A stretch of 50,082 nt of DNA from Amazonocrinis nigriterrae CENA67. Lineage in GTDB: Bacteria; Cyanobacteriota; Cyanobacteriia; Cyanobacteriales; Nostocaceae. The DNA lies in contig NZ_JAECZC010000105.1 of NCBI RefSeq assembly GCF_016056305.1, positions 1-50,082 on the forward strand, read 5' to 3'. Positions 35,666 to 44,291 of this stretch are shown here, piece after piece (the stretch's first letter is position 1; every line of letters starts with the position of its first letter). The position numbers and the translations under genes were made by a program. The notes below the pieces were generated by a model that searched no databases, was not told the DNA's origin, and saw only the letters and a program-made list of their open reading frames with translations.

Positions 35666-37660
35666 CTACTCCCTACTCCCCACTCCCTGATATCGTGAGC
35701 CATTAGGCATAATCGCACCTTCTAGAAAAGCTCTACTCAGTTCATAATCGCTCACTTTGGCATTTTTGAGATTAGCACCAGTCAGGTAGGCTCCCTCCAG
35801 GTTAGCACCACTCAAACTAGCATCTCTCAAATCTGCACCACTCAGGTTTGCATGACTTAAATCTGCACAAATCAAATTAGCACTTTTGAGATTGGCACTA
35901 TTAAGATTAGCCTTACTCAAACTAGCAAAACCCAGTTTTGCATGACTTAAATCTGCACCACTGAGTTTAACCTGACTGAGATTAGCATTATCTAAATTGG
36001 CATAGCTCAAATTAGCATTACTGAGGTCGCTTTCCATCAAATTGGCTTTACTTAGATTGGCATGAGAGAGATTAATATCTACTAACTCCGCACCAGGAGC
36101 ATCCAAACCTCTTAGAGAAACACCATCCTCATTCAAATCTTGTAATGCCAAAACTCTAGCATAACTAACTTTAACATCGTGTGCTGCATCAACCGTACTC
36201 CAGGCTTGATAATGAAATTGTTTTCTACGATCTGGAGTTTCCTTAATAAATAGAACCAACGCCACCACCAAACTGATACTATCAGCAGCACCCAAAGCTT
36301 CTGCAAGCACAGAATTGTCATCGACATTGACAACAACTAATGTAAAAATAACTGCCGAAACTATAGCGACTAACCACGTTGGTGCTATCCAGAAACTATC
36401 AAGAAGTTTTTGAGGAATTTTCTTAATGACTTCACTTAATGGTTGTTCTGATATTTTTGTCTGAAAACGCTGATAATTAATGGTAAATTTATTGAGAATT
36501 TCATTGAAAACCTCACCATTTATCTGAATCGATATAAGAGCTTTTTTTTCTACCTCTGCTGTGGACATAAATAGCTGAGGTTCTCTTTGGGTTTCGGCTT
36601 TGAATGTCGGAATTTTCGCTAAATTTCCAGATTTTTCTTCAGCTGAGACAGGTTTTGGTAAAGTGGCAAGTTTCTGTGCTTGGACAACTTTAGGTGAAGA
36701 TTCTTCCCCCGCACCTTTTAACATTAACGCCGTAATTGCTCTAAAAGCATCTACCCAAGCTTTTTTAACTTCATTAGTCCAATCTTCTTGGAGATACTGT
36801 TCAAATGTCACTAGCAGAGCTTCTCCCACTGGGCCATAATATTTAGGAATGGCTCCATAGCCTACATGTCTAGCTCCTAGAGCTTTGAGAACTGGTACTA
36901 AAGCCTCTGGATTGCGGAGATTTTCTACCACTAAAACTAGGGAATTTAACAGTTGTTTCTGTTGAGTTCCCATATCAGTATGATTAAATAGTGGTTTCAC
37001 CTCTGGATGAGCTTTAAACAAATTCTCATAGAAGCTTGCGGCAAATTCTTCAGCACGAGGTTTAACTTTTTCAAAACTACTCTCTAGTAACTCTACAGGT
37101 AGCTTGGAAGATTCTTCTTTTGATATTGGTGTTAAGATTTGCTCAGTTGTTTCTTCTTGTTTAATATCTTCTAAATTTTGCTCAATTGGTTGTATAGCTG
37201 CTGGTTGTTCTGAATTTACTGCTATCTCTAATTTAACTTTTGTGGGTGCATGATCTACACCTGCACCTTTTAACATCAAAGTAGTGATAGCTGTGAAAGC
37301 ATCTACCCAAGCTTTTTTGACTTCATGAGTCCAATCTTCTTGGAGATACTGTTCAAATGTCACTAGCAGAGCTTCTCCCACTGGCCCATAATATTTGGGA
37401 ATGGCTCCATAGCTGACGTGTCTACCTCCTAGAGCTTTGAGAACTGGCTCTAAAGCTTCTGGGTTGCGGAGATTTTCTACTACCAAAACCAGAGAATTTA
37501 ATAGCTTTTTCTGCTGATTTACCATATCAGTATTGGTAAATAGCGGTTTTACCTCCGGGTGAGCTTTAAACAAATTCTCATAAAAGCTTGCGGTAAATTC
37601 TTCAGCACAAGGTTTAACTTTCTCAAAACTTTGCTCTAGAATTTTAACATTTAAAGTCAT
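35666..37660 (-). CDS. Tandem-globin, transmembrane, pentapeptide-repeat fusion protein
   Basis: 664 residues from ATG 37660. Two nearly identical globin domains of the flavohaemoglobin type lie at about 1-135 and 187-320. In each, CD1 Phe (HPEVKPLF; residues 41 and 225) and proximal His (RHVxYGAIP; residues 81 and 265) are visible, with Gln near E7, so both should bind haem. A linker (to ~425) is followed by two hydrophobic helices at about 428-445 and 460-473, then from ~520 a run of some 20 pentapeptide repeats (A(N/D)LSx) forming a right-handed beta-helix. No reductase domain. Likely a membrane-bound gas or redox sensor or carrier; function is unknown. The last residues are encoded by tandem repeats. 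Confidence 0.85.
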   Translation of the reverse strand: MTLNVKILEQSFEKVKPCAEEFTASFYENLFKAHPEVKPLFTNTDMVNQQKKLLNSLVLVVENLRNPEALEPVLKALGGRHVSYGAIPKYYGPVGEALLVTFEQYLQEDWTHEVKKAWVDAFTAITTLMLKGAGVDHAPTKVKLEIAVNSEQPAAIQPIEQNLEDIKQEETTEQILTPISKEESSKLPVELLESSFEKVKPRAEEFAASFYENLFKAHPEVKPLFNHTDMGTQQKQLLNSLVLVVENLRNPEALVPVLKALGARHVGYGAIPKYYGPVGEALLVTFEQYLQEDWTNEVKKAWVDAFRAITALMLKGAGEESSPKVVQAQKLATLPKPVSAEEKSGNLAKIPTFKAETQREPQLFMSTAEVEKKALISIQINGEVFNEILNKFTINYQRFQTKISEQPLSEVIKKIPQKLLDSFWIAPTWLVAIVSAVIFTLVVVNVDDNSVLAEALGAADSISLVVALVLFIKETPDRRKQFHYQAWSTVDAAHDVKVSYARVLALQDLNEDGVSLRGLDAPGAELVDINLSHANLSKANLMESDLSNANLSYANLDNANLSQVKLSGADLSHAKLGFASLSKANLNSANLKSANLICADLSHANLSGADLRDASLSGANLEGAYLTGANLKNAKVSDYELSRAFLEGAIMPNGSRYQGVGSRE

Positions 37661-37795
37661 ATTTATTTTGCAATTTACCAAGAAAAGTTTTTAATTTTTT
37701 ATACAGAAAATTGAAAAGTATATAGGAAATAATGATTTTTACAAAATCTATTCAATCAATTCAAAAAATACACTGATATCATTTTGGAAAAAAAA

Positions 37796-38113
37796 TTACC
37801 AAATCAAATCTTCTAATTCATGCCATAAAATAGACATAAACTCATTAGCATCTTTAATTCCCATTTCTCCCAGTGCTTTCCACTCTTCAGTCGTGTAATC
37901 TAAATCTTGTCCCATGATTTCTTGAGTCCAATAAGGCAACTTAGAAGGATTTTCCATTAACTCATAAGTCATTTCCAATATTTTTGTTCCTGTAGTATTT
38001 CCCCTGGCTTTTGTCGCCAAACAAAAAGCAAGTAACTTAGCTAAATTGCTTTGTGGCGGAATAGATATTAGAAAAGCCATATTTTGTGCCAATACAAACT
38101 TGTCTAACTTCAT
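37796..38113 (-). CDS. Small protein of unknown function
   Basis: 105 residues from ATG 38113 (MKLDKFVLAQN); an in-frame start at 38137 would add 8 residues. Helix-rich, acidic at the C-terminus (DYTTEEWKALGEMGIKDANEFMSILWHELEDLIW), no membrane segment, no known motif recognised. It lies upstream of the globin fusion gene on the same strand, with 135 bases between them, so they may be co-expressed. Codon use resembles its neighbours. Confidence 0.6.
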   Translation of the reverse strand: MKLDKFVLAQNMAFLISIPPQSNLAKLLAFCLATKARGNTTGTKILEMTYELMENPSKLPYWTQEIMGQDLDYTTEEWKALGEMGIKDANEFMSILWHELEDLIW

Positions 38114-38137
38114 TTTTATTGTTTTCCTAATGTACAA

Positions 38138-38396
38138 GAATTTTAGCAGACGTTGGAATCATTATGAAGATAAATTAACGTAAGTTTGATGAAGCTCTCC
38201 CCAACCCCTCTCCACGTCGGAGAGGGGCTTAAAGATCCTTGGTAAAGGACGAAAAATCGAGCTTTTGAAGCCTCTCTCCTGATCCTGGCTATAAATTTTA
38301 TTTTCTATAGCCAAAACCGTATTTGGTACAGAGACTCTTTCACTTTGTTGAGAGTTAAAAAATATTTGTCAGCTAAATCTACTTATTTAGCAATAA
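38138..38396. repeat. Spacer with CCCCTCTCC/GGAGAGGGG hairpin repeat
   Basis: A perfect 9-base inverted repeat with loop ACGTC at 38205-38227. Same element type as at 17617-17639. The remainder holds nothing recognisable. Confidence 0.7.
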
Positions 38397-40421
38397 TTAT
38401 TTTACAATTTTGGATGCAGTAGCAGGGACAATATTCAGATTAGCAACTAACCCATAGGTTGATACATAATCTTCTAACTCTTGCAAATCAACTGTCCCAT
38501 TTTTATCAGCGTCAAGAGTGACGAAAAGATAATCTGTTATGTATTTCCTGACTTCTTCAGAGCTACGTTCGCCTGTTGTCATATCTTCTATTCGACCTAA
38601 AAACTCCATAATTTCATCTCTATCGAGTGCCCGACTTCCATCTGTATCCAGTTGAAAGAAAAGCTTTTTGATCTCTTCTGTTGCCATTCTCGAAGAGCGC
38701 AGTGTTTCTCTCAATAATTCATTGCCAAATGAATTCATAAACAATATCTGCTCTATCAGTGGTATGGAGAAAAAACCCAGTGCTGCCCAAAAAATTGCAT
38801 ATCTTACGGTTTCCTGATTTGTACTTGCACTAACTCCAACGAAAAGAGCAGCCCAAAGGAAAAAGTTTGGATTAACAAGCAGTATATAAGCATCTTGAGC
38901 TTCTGCTTTGTTAAGCTTGCCTTTTGTAAACACTGAAGTCAATACGGCAAAGATGCGTATTAAGGCAAAGACTAATGTTGCTACTGCAAGTTGTTGGAGA
39001 CAGGCTAGGGAACGATTCGTATCTGTTGAGGAAAATAAGTCGTTGATGAATGTTGGCAAAGTAAACTGAAACCCAGTTATCAAGGCCATTAATGCTACAG
39101 CAAGCACTCCGATAAACTTCCAATTCTTGCTGTGGTGGTTGGATTCAACAGGAGATTTCTCACGCCAAAATTGGCCTAAAGCTCCTGGTATTGCTAAACC
39201 AACAATTAGAATTACTAAGAAAAATTGAAGGCTGGAAGAGTTAATTGGTAACTGTTTTGCTAACCCAAATGTCACAATCAAGGCAAGTGGAGCGATGATT
39301 GATAATGTCCTTGATAAGATAGCTGAGGGATAGAGATTACCGCCCCAAAGTACCGATAAAATTGGGGAAGTAAGGGCGGGCGGAACCATCAAAAAAAGCA
39401 CCCACATAACTTTGTATAAATCGCTGGGGTTTTGATACAAGATTCCAGAAAAGATTAAAAATAGCCCAACAACCCATCTGACCAACATCCACGCGTAGAC
39501 TATGTACTTCACAGTTGCACTGACTTTGCGTTTACTGGCTGCAAAGTCAATATCTAGGTAGGCATAAAAGGTTGAAGCAGCTAGACAAGCAACGATGATT
39601 GCTCGAAATAGTTCTGATGGAATTCCCCCTTCAAGACCGCTGAAAGCTCTTACCAAGCATCCCAATAAGAAGGCAGCAGCATAGAGCAAAATTGCCCACA
39701 TAATTGACAAATCGTTGATTTGTTTACGTAAAGAAGCAGCACCGCCAGATTCTTTATCGCGAAACTTGACTAGTTCCTCTCGACTGAGAGCTTTACCATT
39801 GGGGAGTTTTAGATGTTTATAAGCAGTCGGTGGTAGATTGCTTAAATAGAGTGCTAAAGGCTCCAATACATATTGGTGACACACCACCAAAACATTTTCA
39901 CCTCGTTGTAAGTGCGGTACAACTCGCTCCTCATAGAAACGTGCAGCGCGTTCATAAACTTGTCCAATCTTCTCACCAGCTGGAGGTGCTTCGTTGTGTG
40001 AATGCAACATTTCCTCGAAGCCTTCATAACCCAAAGCCAGACGCAGTAGATTCAAATTACGACCTGCAAAAATACCAAAAGATTTCTCGCTAATTCGATG
40101 GTCTATCTGTATGGGAGTATCGGGGGATTTCAACGCTTGGCTTTCTGCAAGTGCAATTTCACAGGTTTGTCGTGCGCGTCTCATATGAGAGACATATACC
40201 ACGTCGAACTTTACACCTTTCTTCTTGAGGTCTATCCCTGCTTGACGTGCTTGCAATCTACCAAATGTAGTCAAATCGACATCTAACACACCTGCAAAAA
40301 TATTGCGTTCATTACTAGTACTTTCACCATGCCGAATGAAATACACTTTTCCATGCTGATGATTGTTTTCTGCTATTTGGCTAGATGTCGGCAGGTTTTC
40401 CGAGTTAGAAATTGTTTCCAA
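38397..40421 (-). CDS. Histidine-phosphatase / multi-pass membrane / EF-hand fusion protein
   Basis: 674 residues, TTG start at 40421 with AAGGG upstream. Residues 24-200 are a phosphoglycerate-mutase-type histidine phosphatase: the catalytic RHGES (His31), SHMRRARQT, and the second His in VVCHQY (His182). A glutamate occupies the SEKSFG segment. Residues about 235-565 contain around nine hydrophobic helices, with a distant look of solute-carrier (bile-acid/BASS-type) helices such as LFLMVPPALTSP. The C-terminus has two canonical EF-hand loops, DTDGSRALDRDE (592-603) and DADKNGTVDLQE (637-648), with Asp at 1, 3 and Glu at 12. Together: a calcium-responsive membrane protein with a cytosolic phosphatase. 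No described function is known to me. Confidence 0.85.
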   Translation of the reverse strand: METISNSENLPTSSQIAENNHQHGKVYFIRHGESTSNERNIFAGVLDVDLTTFGRLQARQAGIDLKKKGVKFDVVYVSHMRRARQTCEIALAESQALKSPDTPIQIDHRISEKSFGIFAGRNLNLLRLALGYEGFEEMLHSHNEAPPAGEKIGQVYERAARFYEERVVPHLQRGENVLVVCHQYVLEPLALYLSNLPPTAYKHLKLPNGKALSREELVKFRDKESGGAASLRKQINDLSIMWAILLYAAAFLLGCLVRAFSGLEGGIPSELFRAIIVACLAASTFYAYLDIDFAASKRKVSATVKYIVYAWMLVRWVVGLFLIFSGILYQNPSDLYKVMWVLFLMVPPALTSPILSVLWGGNLYPSAILSRTLSIIAPLALIVTFGLAKQLPINSSSLQFFLVILIVGLAIPGALGQFWREKSPVESNHHSKNWKFIGVLAVALMALITGFQFTLPTFINDLFSSTDTNRSLACLQQLAVATLVFALIRIFAVLTSVFTKGKLNKAEAQDAYILLVNPNFFLWAALFVGVSASTNQETVRYAIFWAALGFFSIPLIEQILFMNSFGNELLRETLRSSRMATEEIKKLFFQLDTDGSRALDRDEIMEFLGRIEDMTTGERSSEEVRKYITDYLFVTLDADKNGTVDLQELEDYVSTYGLVANLNIVPATASKIVK

Positions 40422-40954
40422 GATAGATTTTCCCTTTGTAGATTCTTATTCACGTACTTCTTCTATGCAAAACAGGCTTGTTAGTCCCTCGCTCGAACTG
40501 TTTTGGAGCCATATTTTTGCGTAGGCGTAGCCAGCCGCAGACATCACACGAGTTTGTTCTCTTAAGAGTTGACATACCCCAAGAGCCATAGCCTTCATGT
40601 ATGAATTGCCTTGTCATGAGATGCTCTGCATCTCCAACTCAAAAAGCTTACACCAAACCTGTCCACCTACTATGTATTAGTTTGGTGAACTATTCGACTT
40701 TGAGGATGCAGTTGATGACAGTCGCAAGAAAATAGATTTATGCCTGATTTTAGCGGCTTTATATACTTTTAGCACTCTTGATAACTCAGAATTAACTATT
40801 GTTAATGTGAAAAGCTTTTGAGTGAAAAATGTGGACTGCAAGTAGAATTATGAATAGGTAATCTATCCAGCCAATATAACTACCCCCTTTCGGAGGAGGT
40901 TGAAAGTGTATATTTATATTAGGTAAAGAAATTTAAATTATTTATAATAAATTT
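40422..40954. other. Gene-free region between divergent genes
   Basis: No ORF or RNA gene recognised. A small perfect hairpin GAGATGC-TCT-GCATCTC lies at 40618-40634. The region must hold the divergent promoters of the phosphatase fusion gene and the pseudouridine synthase gene, but no convincing promoter boxes were assigned. Confidence 0.5.
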
Positions 40955-41899
40955 GTGGTACTGAATGAAATTAATTTACAAGTCCAAGAAACAAGTGGCG
41001 ATCGCCTCGACCGCTACCTTGCCCAAGAATTACCAGACTTATCACGTTCCCGCATCCAACAGTTAATTGAACAGGGTAATGTCCAAGTCAACGGCAAAGT
41101 CTGCACAACCAAAAAGATAAATGTGAAAGCAGGCGATCGCATCAGCCTGGAAATACCAGAAGCCCAACCTCTAGAACTACAAGCCCAAGAGATACCCTTA
41201 GATATTCTCTACGAAGACGACCAGTTACTCATTCTCAACAAACCCGCTGGTTTAGTTGTGCATCCTGCACCTGGCCATGCAGATGGCACTTTAGTAAATG
41301 CCTTATTAGCCCATTGTCCCAATCTCCCAGGAATAGGGGGAGTGCAACGTCCGGGAATCGTGCATCGATTAGATAAAGATACAACAGGCGCGATCGCTAT
41401 TGCCAAAACAGATCTTGCCTATCAGCACTTACAAGCGCAACTCCAAGCAAAAACTGCACGGCGAGAATATCTAGGTGTGGTTTACGGTGCGCCCAAAGTG
41501 GAAAGCGGCATCATAGACTTGCCCATTGGTCGCCATCCCCAAGACCGCAAGAAAATGGCAGTTGTTTCCCTAGAACAAGGCGGACGATCTGCCATCACTC
41601 ATTGGCAAATACTAGAACGTTTAGGAAACTATACATTAATCCACTTTCAATTAGAAACTGGACGCACCCATCAAATTCGCGTTCATAGTGCCAAAATCGG
41701 TCATCCCATTGTGGGTGATCCAATTTATGGTTCTGGTCGTTCTGTGGGAGTAAACTTGCCAGGTCAAGCGCTACATGCTTGGCGACTGAAGTTGCAGCAT
41801 CCCGTTTCTCTTGATTGGATCGAAGTCACAGCCCCCCCTCCGCAAACATTTACAACTCTACTAGAAGTTCTACGCCGACGAGCAGCAATTTCTTCATAA
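40955..41899 (+). CDS. rluD: Ribosomal large-subunit pseudouridine synthase, RluD type
   Basis: 314 residues from GTG 40955. An N-terminal S4 RNA-binding domain ([25 protein letters not shown], with NVQVNGK) is followed by the RluA-type catalytic domain. There the motif [14 protein letters not shown] holds the catalytic Asp, and RTHQIRVH is the conserved C-terminal signature. It isomerises uridines in 23S rRNA, RluD making positions 1911/1915/1917 in E. coli. Which uridines are modified here cannot be told. GTG is supported by the family N-terminus; no strong Shine-Dalgarno. Confidence 0.93.
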   Translation: MVLNEINLQVQETSGDRLDRYLAQELPDLSRSRIQQLIEQGNVQVNGKVCTTKKINVKAGDRISLEIPEAQPLELQAQEIPLDILYEDDQLLILNKPAGLVVHPAPGHADGTLVNALLAHCPNLPGIGGVQRPGIVHRLDKDTTGAIAIAKTDLAYQHLQAQLQAKTARREYLGVVYGAPKVESGIIDLPIGRHPQDRKKMAVVSLEQGGRSAITHWQILERLGNYTLIHFQLETGRTHQIRVHSAKIGHPIVGDPIYGSGRSVGVNLPGQALHAWRLKLQHPVSLDWIEVTAPPPQTFTTLLEVLRRRAAISS

Positions 41900-42032
41900 A
41901 ATGATTAGGTACTGGGTACTGGGGAGATAGGGGGAGATAAGGAGGATGAGGGTGAGAATAACTAAACCAATTCCCAATTCCCCATTCCCAATTCCCCATT
42001 CCCAATTCCCAATTCCCAATTCCTAATTCCCA
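41900..42032. repeat. CCCAATT tandem repeats directly before a start codon
   Basis: GGGGAGATAAGG-type runs (41921-41955), then CCCAATT/CCCCATT heptamers from about 41969 to 42032, ending immediately next to the ATG of the phycobiliprotein-like gene. No Shine-Dalgarno is left. Confidence 0.9.
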
Positions 42033-42611
42033 ATGCCGCAACTGAGTGAAAAAGTTCAGGAACTGATTAAAAAAGCCCGGATTGTCAGCTTTGCTACCTG
42101 GCAAGATACCCATTCGGTTCCAGCCATTGAGCGATTCCAAGCAGCAGATGACCAAGGACGCTATCTGACAGATGAGGATTTTCAAGAGATTCAGAGGCTT
42201 GTGCCAACTACAGCACAACTGATTCCAGTAGCACAGATGTTACGCGATCGCGTCAACGACATCGTGAATGAAGCTAGAAACGAAGTTTTAGCTACCTTTC
42301 CCAGTATTACCCAACCAGGTGGCGGACTCTACCCGGCCGAAAGAGCTGAAGCTTGCTGGCGGGACTTTTGGCACTTCCTGCGCTGCATCACCTACGGTAT
42401 TGCCGGAGGTCGCACCGATTACACCAGTGTAGAAGGTCTGCACTACATGCAACTCCTTTATCAAGAATTGCAAGTGCCGTTAGATGCCATGATAGTCGGG
42501 TTAGAAGGTATCAAAGCAGCTAGTTTGAATCGGGTAGAACCAAAGCAACAACAAGTGCTAGCTCCCTATTTCGATCACTTAGTTGGACAATTGAGACAGT
42601 TCATAAAATAA
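42033..42611 (+). CDS. Orphan phycobiliprotein-like protein (globin-like phycobilisome family)
   Basis: 192 residues. The second half follows the allophycocyanin/phycocyanin pattern: [25 protein letters not shown], in which the Cys of ACWRD aligns with the bilin-binding Cys84 of phycobiliproteins (ACLRD in ApcA), followed by the downstream [23 protein letters not shown] helix. The N-terminal ~80 residues are more divergent but retain helical character. Standard subunits are ~160-175 residues, so it is slightly long. It is probably soluble and may carry a bilin or act in phycobilisome assembly or light sensing. Close to the phycoerythrin linker operon. Not any of the standard structural subunits. 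Confidence 0.75.
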   Translation: MPQLSEKVQELIKKARIVSFATWQDTHSVPAIERFQAADDQGRYLTDEDFQEIQRLVPTTAQLIPVAQMLRDRVNDIVNEARNEVLATFPSITQPGGGLYPAERAEACWRDFWHFLRCITYGIAGGRTDYTSVEGLHYMQLLYQELQVPLDAMIVGLEGIKAASLNRVEPKQQQVLAPYFDHLVGQLRQFIK

Positions 42612-42663
42612 ATTATTCAGTTTGTTGAAGTTGTGAACTGATGGCTGATGACTCATAGAGTCT

Positions 42664-42691
42664 AAAAAATCTGGATTTGTCAGGATTTTTT
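42664..42691 (+). terminator. AT-rich dyad after the phycobiliprotein-like gene, possible terminator
   Basis: AAAAAATC (42664-42671) and GATTTTTT (42684-42691) form an 8-bp perfect stem with a 12-base loop, 53 bases after the stop codon. Being AT-only at the base, it is a weak but bidirectional terminator candidate. Confidence 0.4.
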
Positions 42692-42757
42692 ACTGATACT
42701 GAGCTGCTAGTTAAGGTAGCCTAGAAGATAAAGTATTATTGACAACAGTTAAAGATT

Positions 42758-43231
42758 GTGAATGATCTGCTTCGAGGGCGGATGTTGCTCTCCCATAACT
42801 TTGACGTTTCTACCGACATCGTGCCAGCCCTGAGTCGGGAAGAATTTGCACAAGTTTTTATGGAAGGTTTGAGTGTTCATCAACACCTTAAATGTCGCCT
42901 AGTGAATAATCCTCATTGGATTGTAGAGGTTTTGTTTGCTACAGAAGAATTTTCACCCCGACAGGTAGGAGAACTGTGTGCTAATGCCCTATTCGAGAAA
43001 CGTCAACTAGAGCGATCGCACCCAGGATCTATCCCTGAGATATTGGTCTTAGGTGGCATTAAAACCACCCCTCCAACAAGCAGTTCACCCGATGCATTAC
43101 AACCGGGAAATTGGGGCGTAGATGTAGTAGAAACCCTCTCCTCTGACGCATTTTTGCAAGCGATCGCCTGGGATACTGCTATTGCCCAAAAGCCTGCGGA
43201 TAGCATCTTTAAGGTGGAACTGAAGAACTAG
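42758..43231 (+). CDS. Unknown protein, possibly phycobilisome-related by position
   Basis: 157 residues from GTG 42758 (MNDLLRGRM); an ATG eight codons later (42782) is an alternative. Soluble, mixed alpha/beta, with a proline/serine-rich loop near residues 104-116 (TTPPTSSSPDALQPG). No motif I recognise. Its position between an orphan phycobiliprotein gene and a CpcS/CpeS-type lyase gene suggests a role in pigment or antenna biology, but this is context only. Confidence 0.6.
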   Translation: MNDLLRGRMLLSHNFDVSTDIVPALSREEFAQVFMEGLSVHQHLKCRLVNNPHWIVEVLFATEEFSPRQVGELCANALFEKRQLERSHPGSIPEILVLGGIKTTPPTSSSPDALQPGNWGVDVVETLSSDAFLQAIAWDTAIAQKPADSIFKVELKN

Positions 43232-43382
43232 GGATTGGTGCAGGGGTGCTTTTGGTGCAGGGGAGATAGGGAGATAGGGAGATAGAGGGATGGGGAGAAA
43301 TAACTCATACTCAATTCCCAATTCCCAATTCCCAATTCCCAATTCCCAATTCCCAATCATTCAAAATTCAACATTTAAAACT
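43232..43382. repeat. GGAGATAG and CCCAATT tandem repeats
   Basis: GGGAGATA octamers (about 43261-43286) and seven CCCAATT heptamers (43313-43358). The open frame running through the latter encodes SQFPIPN repeats and is not part of the following gene. Confidence 0.88.
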
Positions 43383-43940
43383 ATGGACTCAAAAGACGAA
43401 TTTCATAAGTTTTTTGCAGCTTGCGTTGGTAATTGGGCGACTGAACGCACCTACCATTATCTGACACATCAGGAAGTAGAGCGATCGCGTACAGAATTCC
43501 TGATCCAGCCCATCACCACAGAACGCAAAGCCCAAGTTCTCAGCGATAACCAGTATCCAGATAACTCACACCTAGAGGGTTTACCTGGATACCATCTAGA
43601 ATTTACAACGGTTTCAGAGAAAGGCGAAAAAGTGAATCAATCTCTGAATATGCTGTTTGTACCTCAGATGGAAGAAGGTTTTATATTGGTGGGAGATTAT
43701 TTGCGCGATCGCGCCTACGAAGAATCCCGACCAATCGTGTCTAACTTTCGCTTCAACCCGGAAACCAGGGAACTGTTGATGACTACTACCTACACCCGTG
43801 TAGTTTCTGTGGACTCCATCACTCTAGTAAACCCCAAACTCCGTATTCGTAAAATTCTTAACTACCGTCGTCCAGCAGAAGGAGAACCCTTGCAAGAGGT
43901 CGTTCTAGTAGGCTTTGGAGTAGAGCAGAAACAAGATTAG
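43383..43940 (+). CDS. CpcS/CpeS-family phycobiliprotein lyase
   Basis: 185 residues from ATG 43383 (MDSKDEFHKFFAAC). The family is a lipocalin-like beta-barrel that delivers phycocyanobilin or phycoerythrobilin to cysteines of phycobiliproteins. Typical features are the N-terminal helix followed by GNWATERTYHYLTHQEVERSRTEF, GYHLEFTT, and the strand pair EEGFILVGDYLRDRA...SRPIVSNFRF. It belongs to a different subgroup from the CpeS encoded at 46429 (which is SIGRWRSQRSAHHLAF). Which subunit it serves (phycocyanin Cys84 type or another) cannot be told. Confidence 0.85.
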   Translation: MDSKDEFHKFFAACVGNWATERTYHYLTHQEVERSRTEFLIQPITTERKAQVLSDNQYPDNSHLEGLPGYHLEFTTVSEKGEKVNQSLNMLFVPQMEEGFILVGDYLRDRAYEESRPIVSNFRFNPETRELLMTTTYTRVVSVDSITLVNPKLRIRKILNYRRPAEGEPLQEVVLVGFGVEQKQD

Positions 43941-44291
43941 GGAATTGGGCATTGGGCATGGGGCATTGGTAATTGGTAATTGGTAATTGGTAATTAGGAA
44001 TTGGGGCATTGCTCCCCATTCCCCATTCCCCATTCCCCGCTACAATCATCAAGATTCATAAATCTTCATGTTGTTGGTTACAGACTCATATGAAGATTGA
44101 TCATAACAAAGCGTATAAAACCTCCCAAAAATTTCTATGATTTGTGGGGTTGGGCTTCTGATGAAGAAATTTAGGCTTTGTAATCAAACAAATCAATCAA
44201 TTGCTTGATTTGTTGGATGAACAATCTGAAATTTCTTAACTTTTTGAAACAAATTTCTTAAACTCTGTTGTTAACGCAGGAGATATCGTTA
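43941..44291 (+). promoter_or_regulatory. Upstream region of the cpe operon with two perfect dyads
   Basis: GGCATTG/TAATTGG short repeats lie at 43946-44039. A dyad AATCTTCAT-N20-ATGAAGATT spans 44061-44098; a TATAAA box follows at 44114-44119, so the right arm overlaps where a -35 box would lie (no good -35 is present), as in activator-dependent promoters. In the presumed leader a second dyad, AACAAATCAA-N8-TTGATTTGTT, spans 44187-44214, and CAGGAG at 44277-44282 is the ribosome-binding site of cpeC. Regulator identity is not known; CpeR is a candidate only by pathway. Confidence 0.5.

Noticed and set aside
40422-40954. tRNA or structured RNA gene in the 530-base spacer
   Set aside because: No cloverleaf, no GTTCRA-type T-arm and no CCA-end could be found; only one short hairpin is present.
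43290-43382. Longer N-terminus for the CpcS/CpeS-type lyase
   Set aside because: It would translate the CCCAATT array into SQFPIPN repeats; the family N-terminus starts at MDSKDEF.
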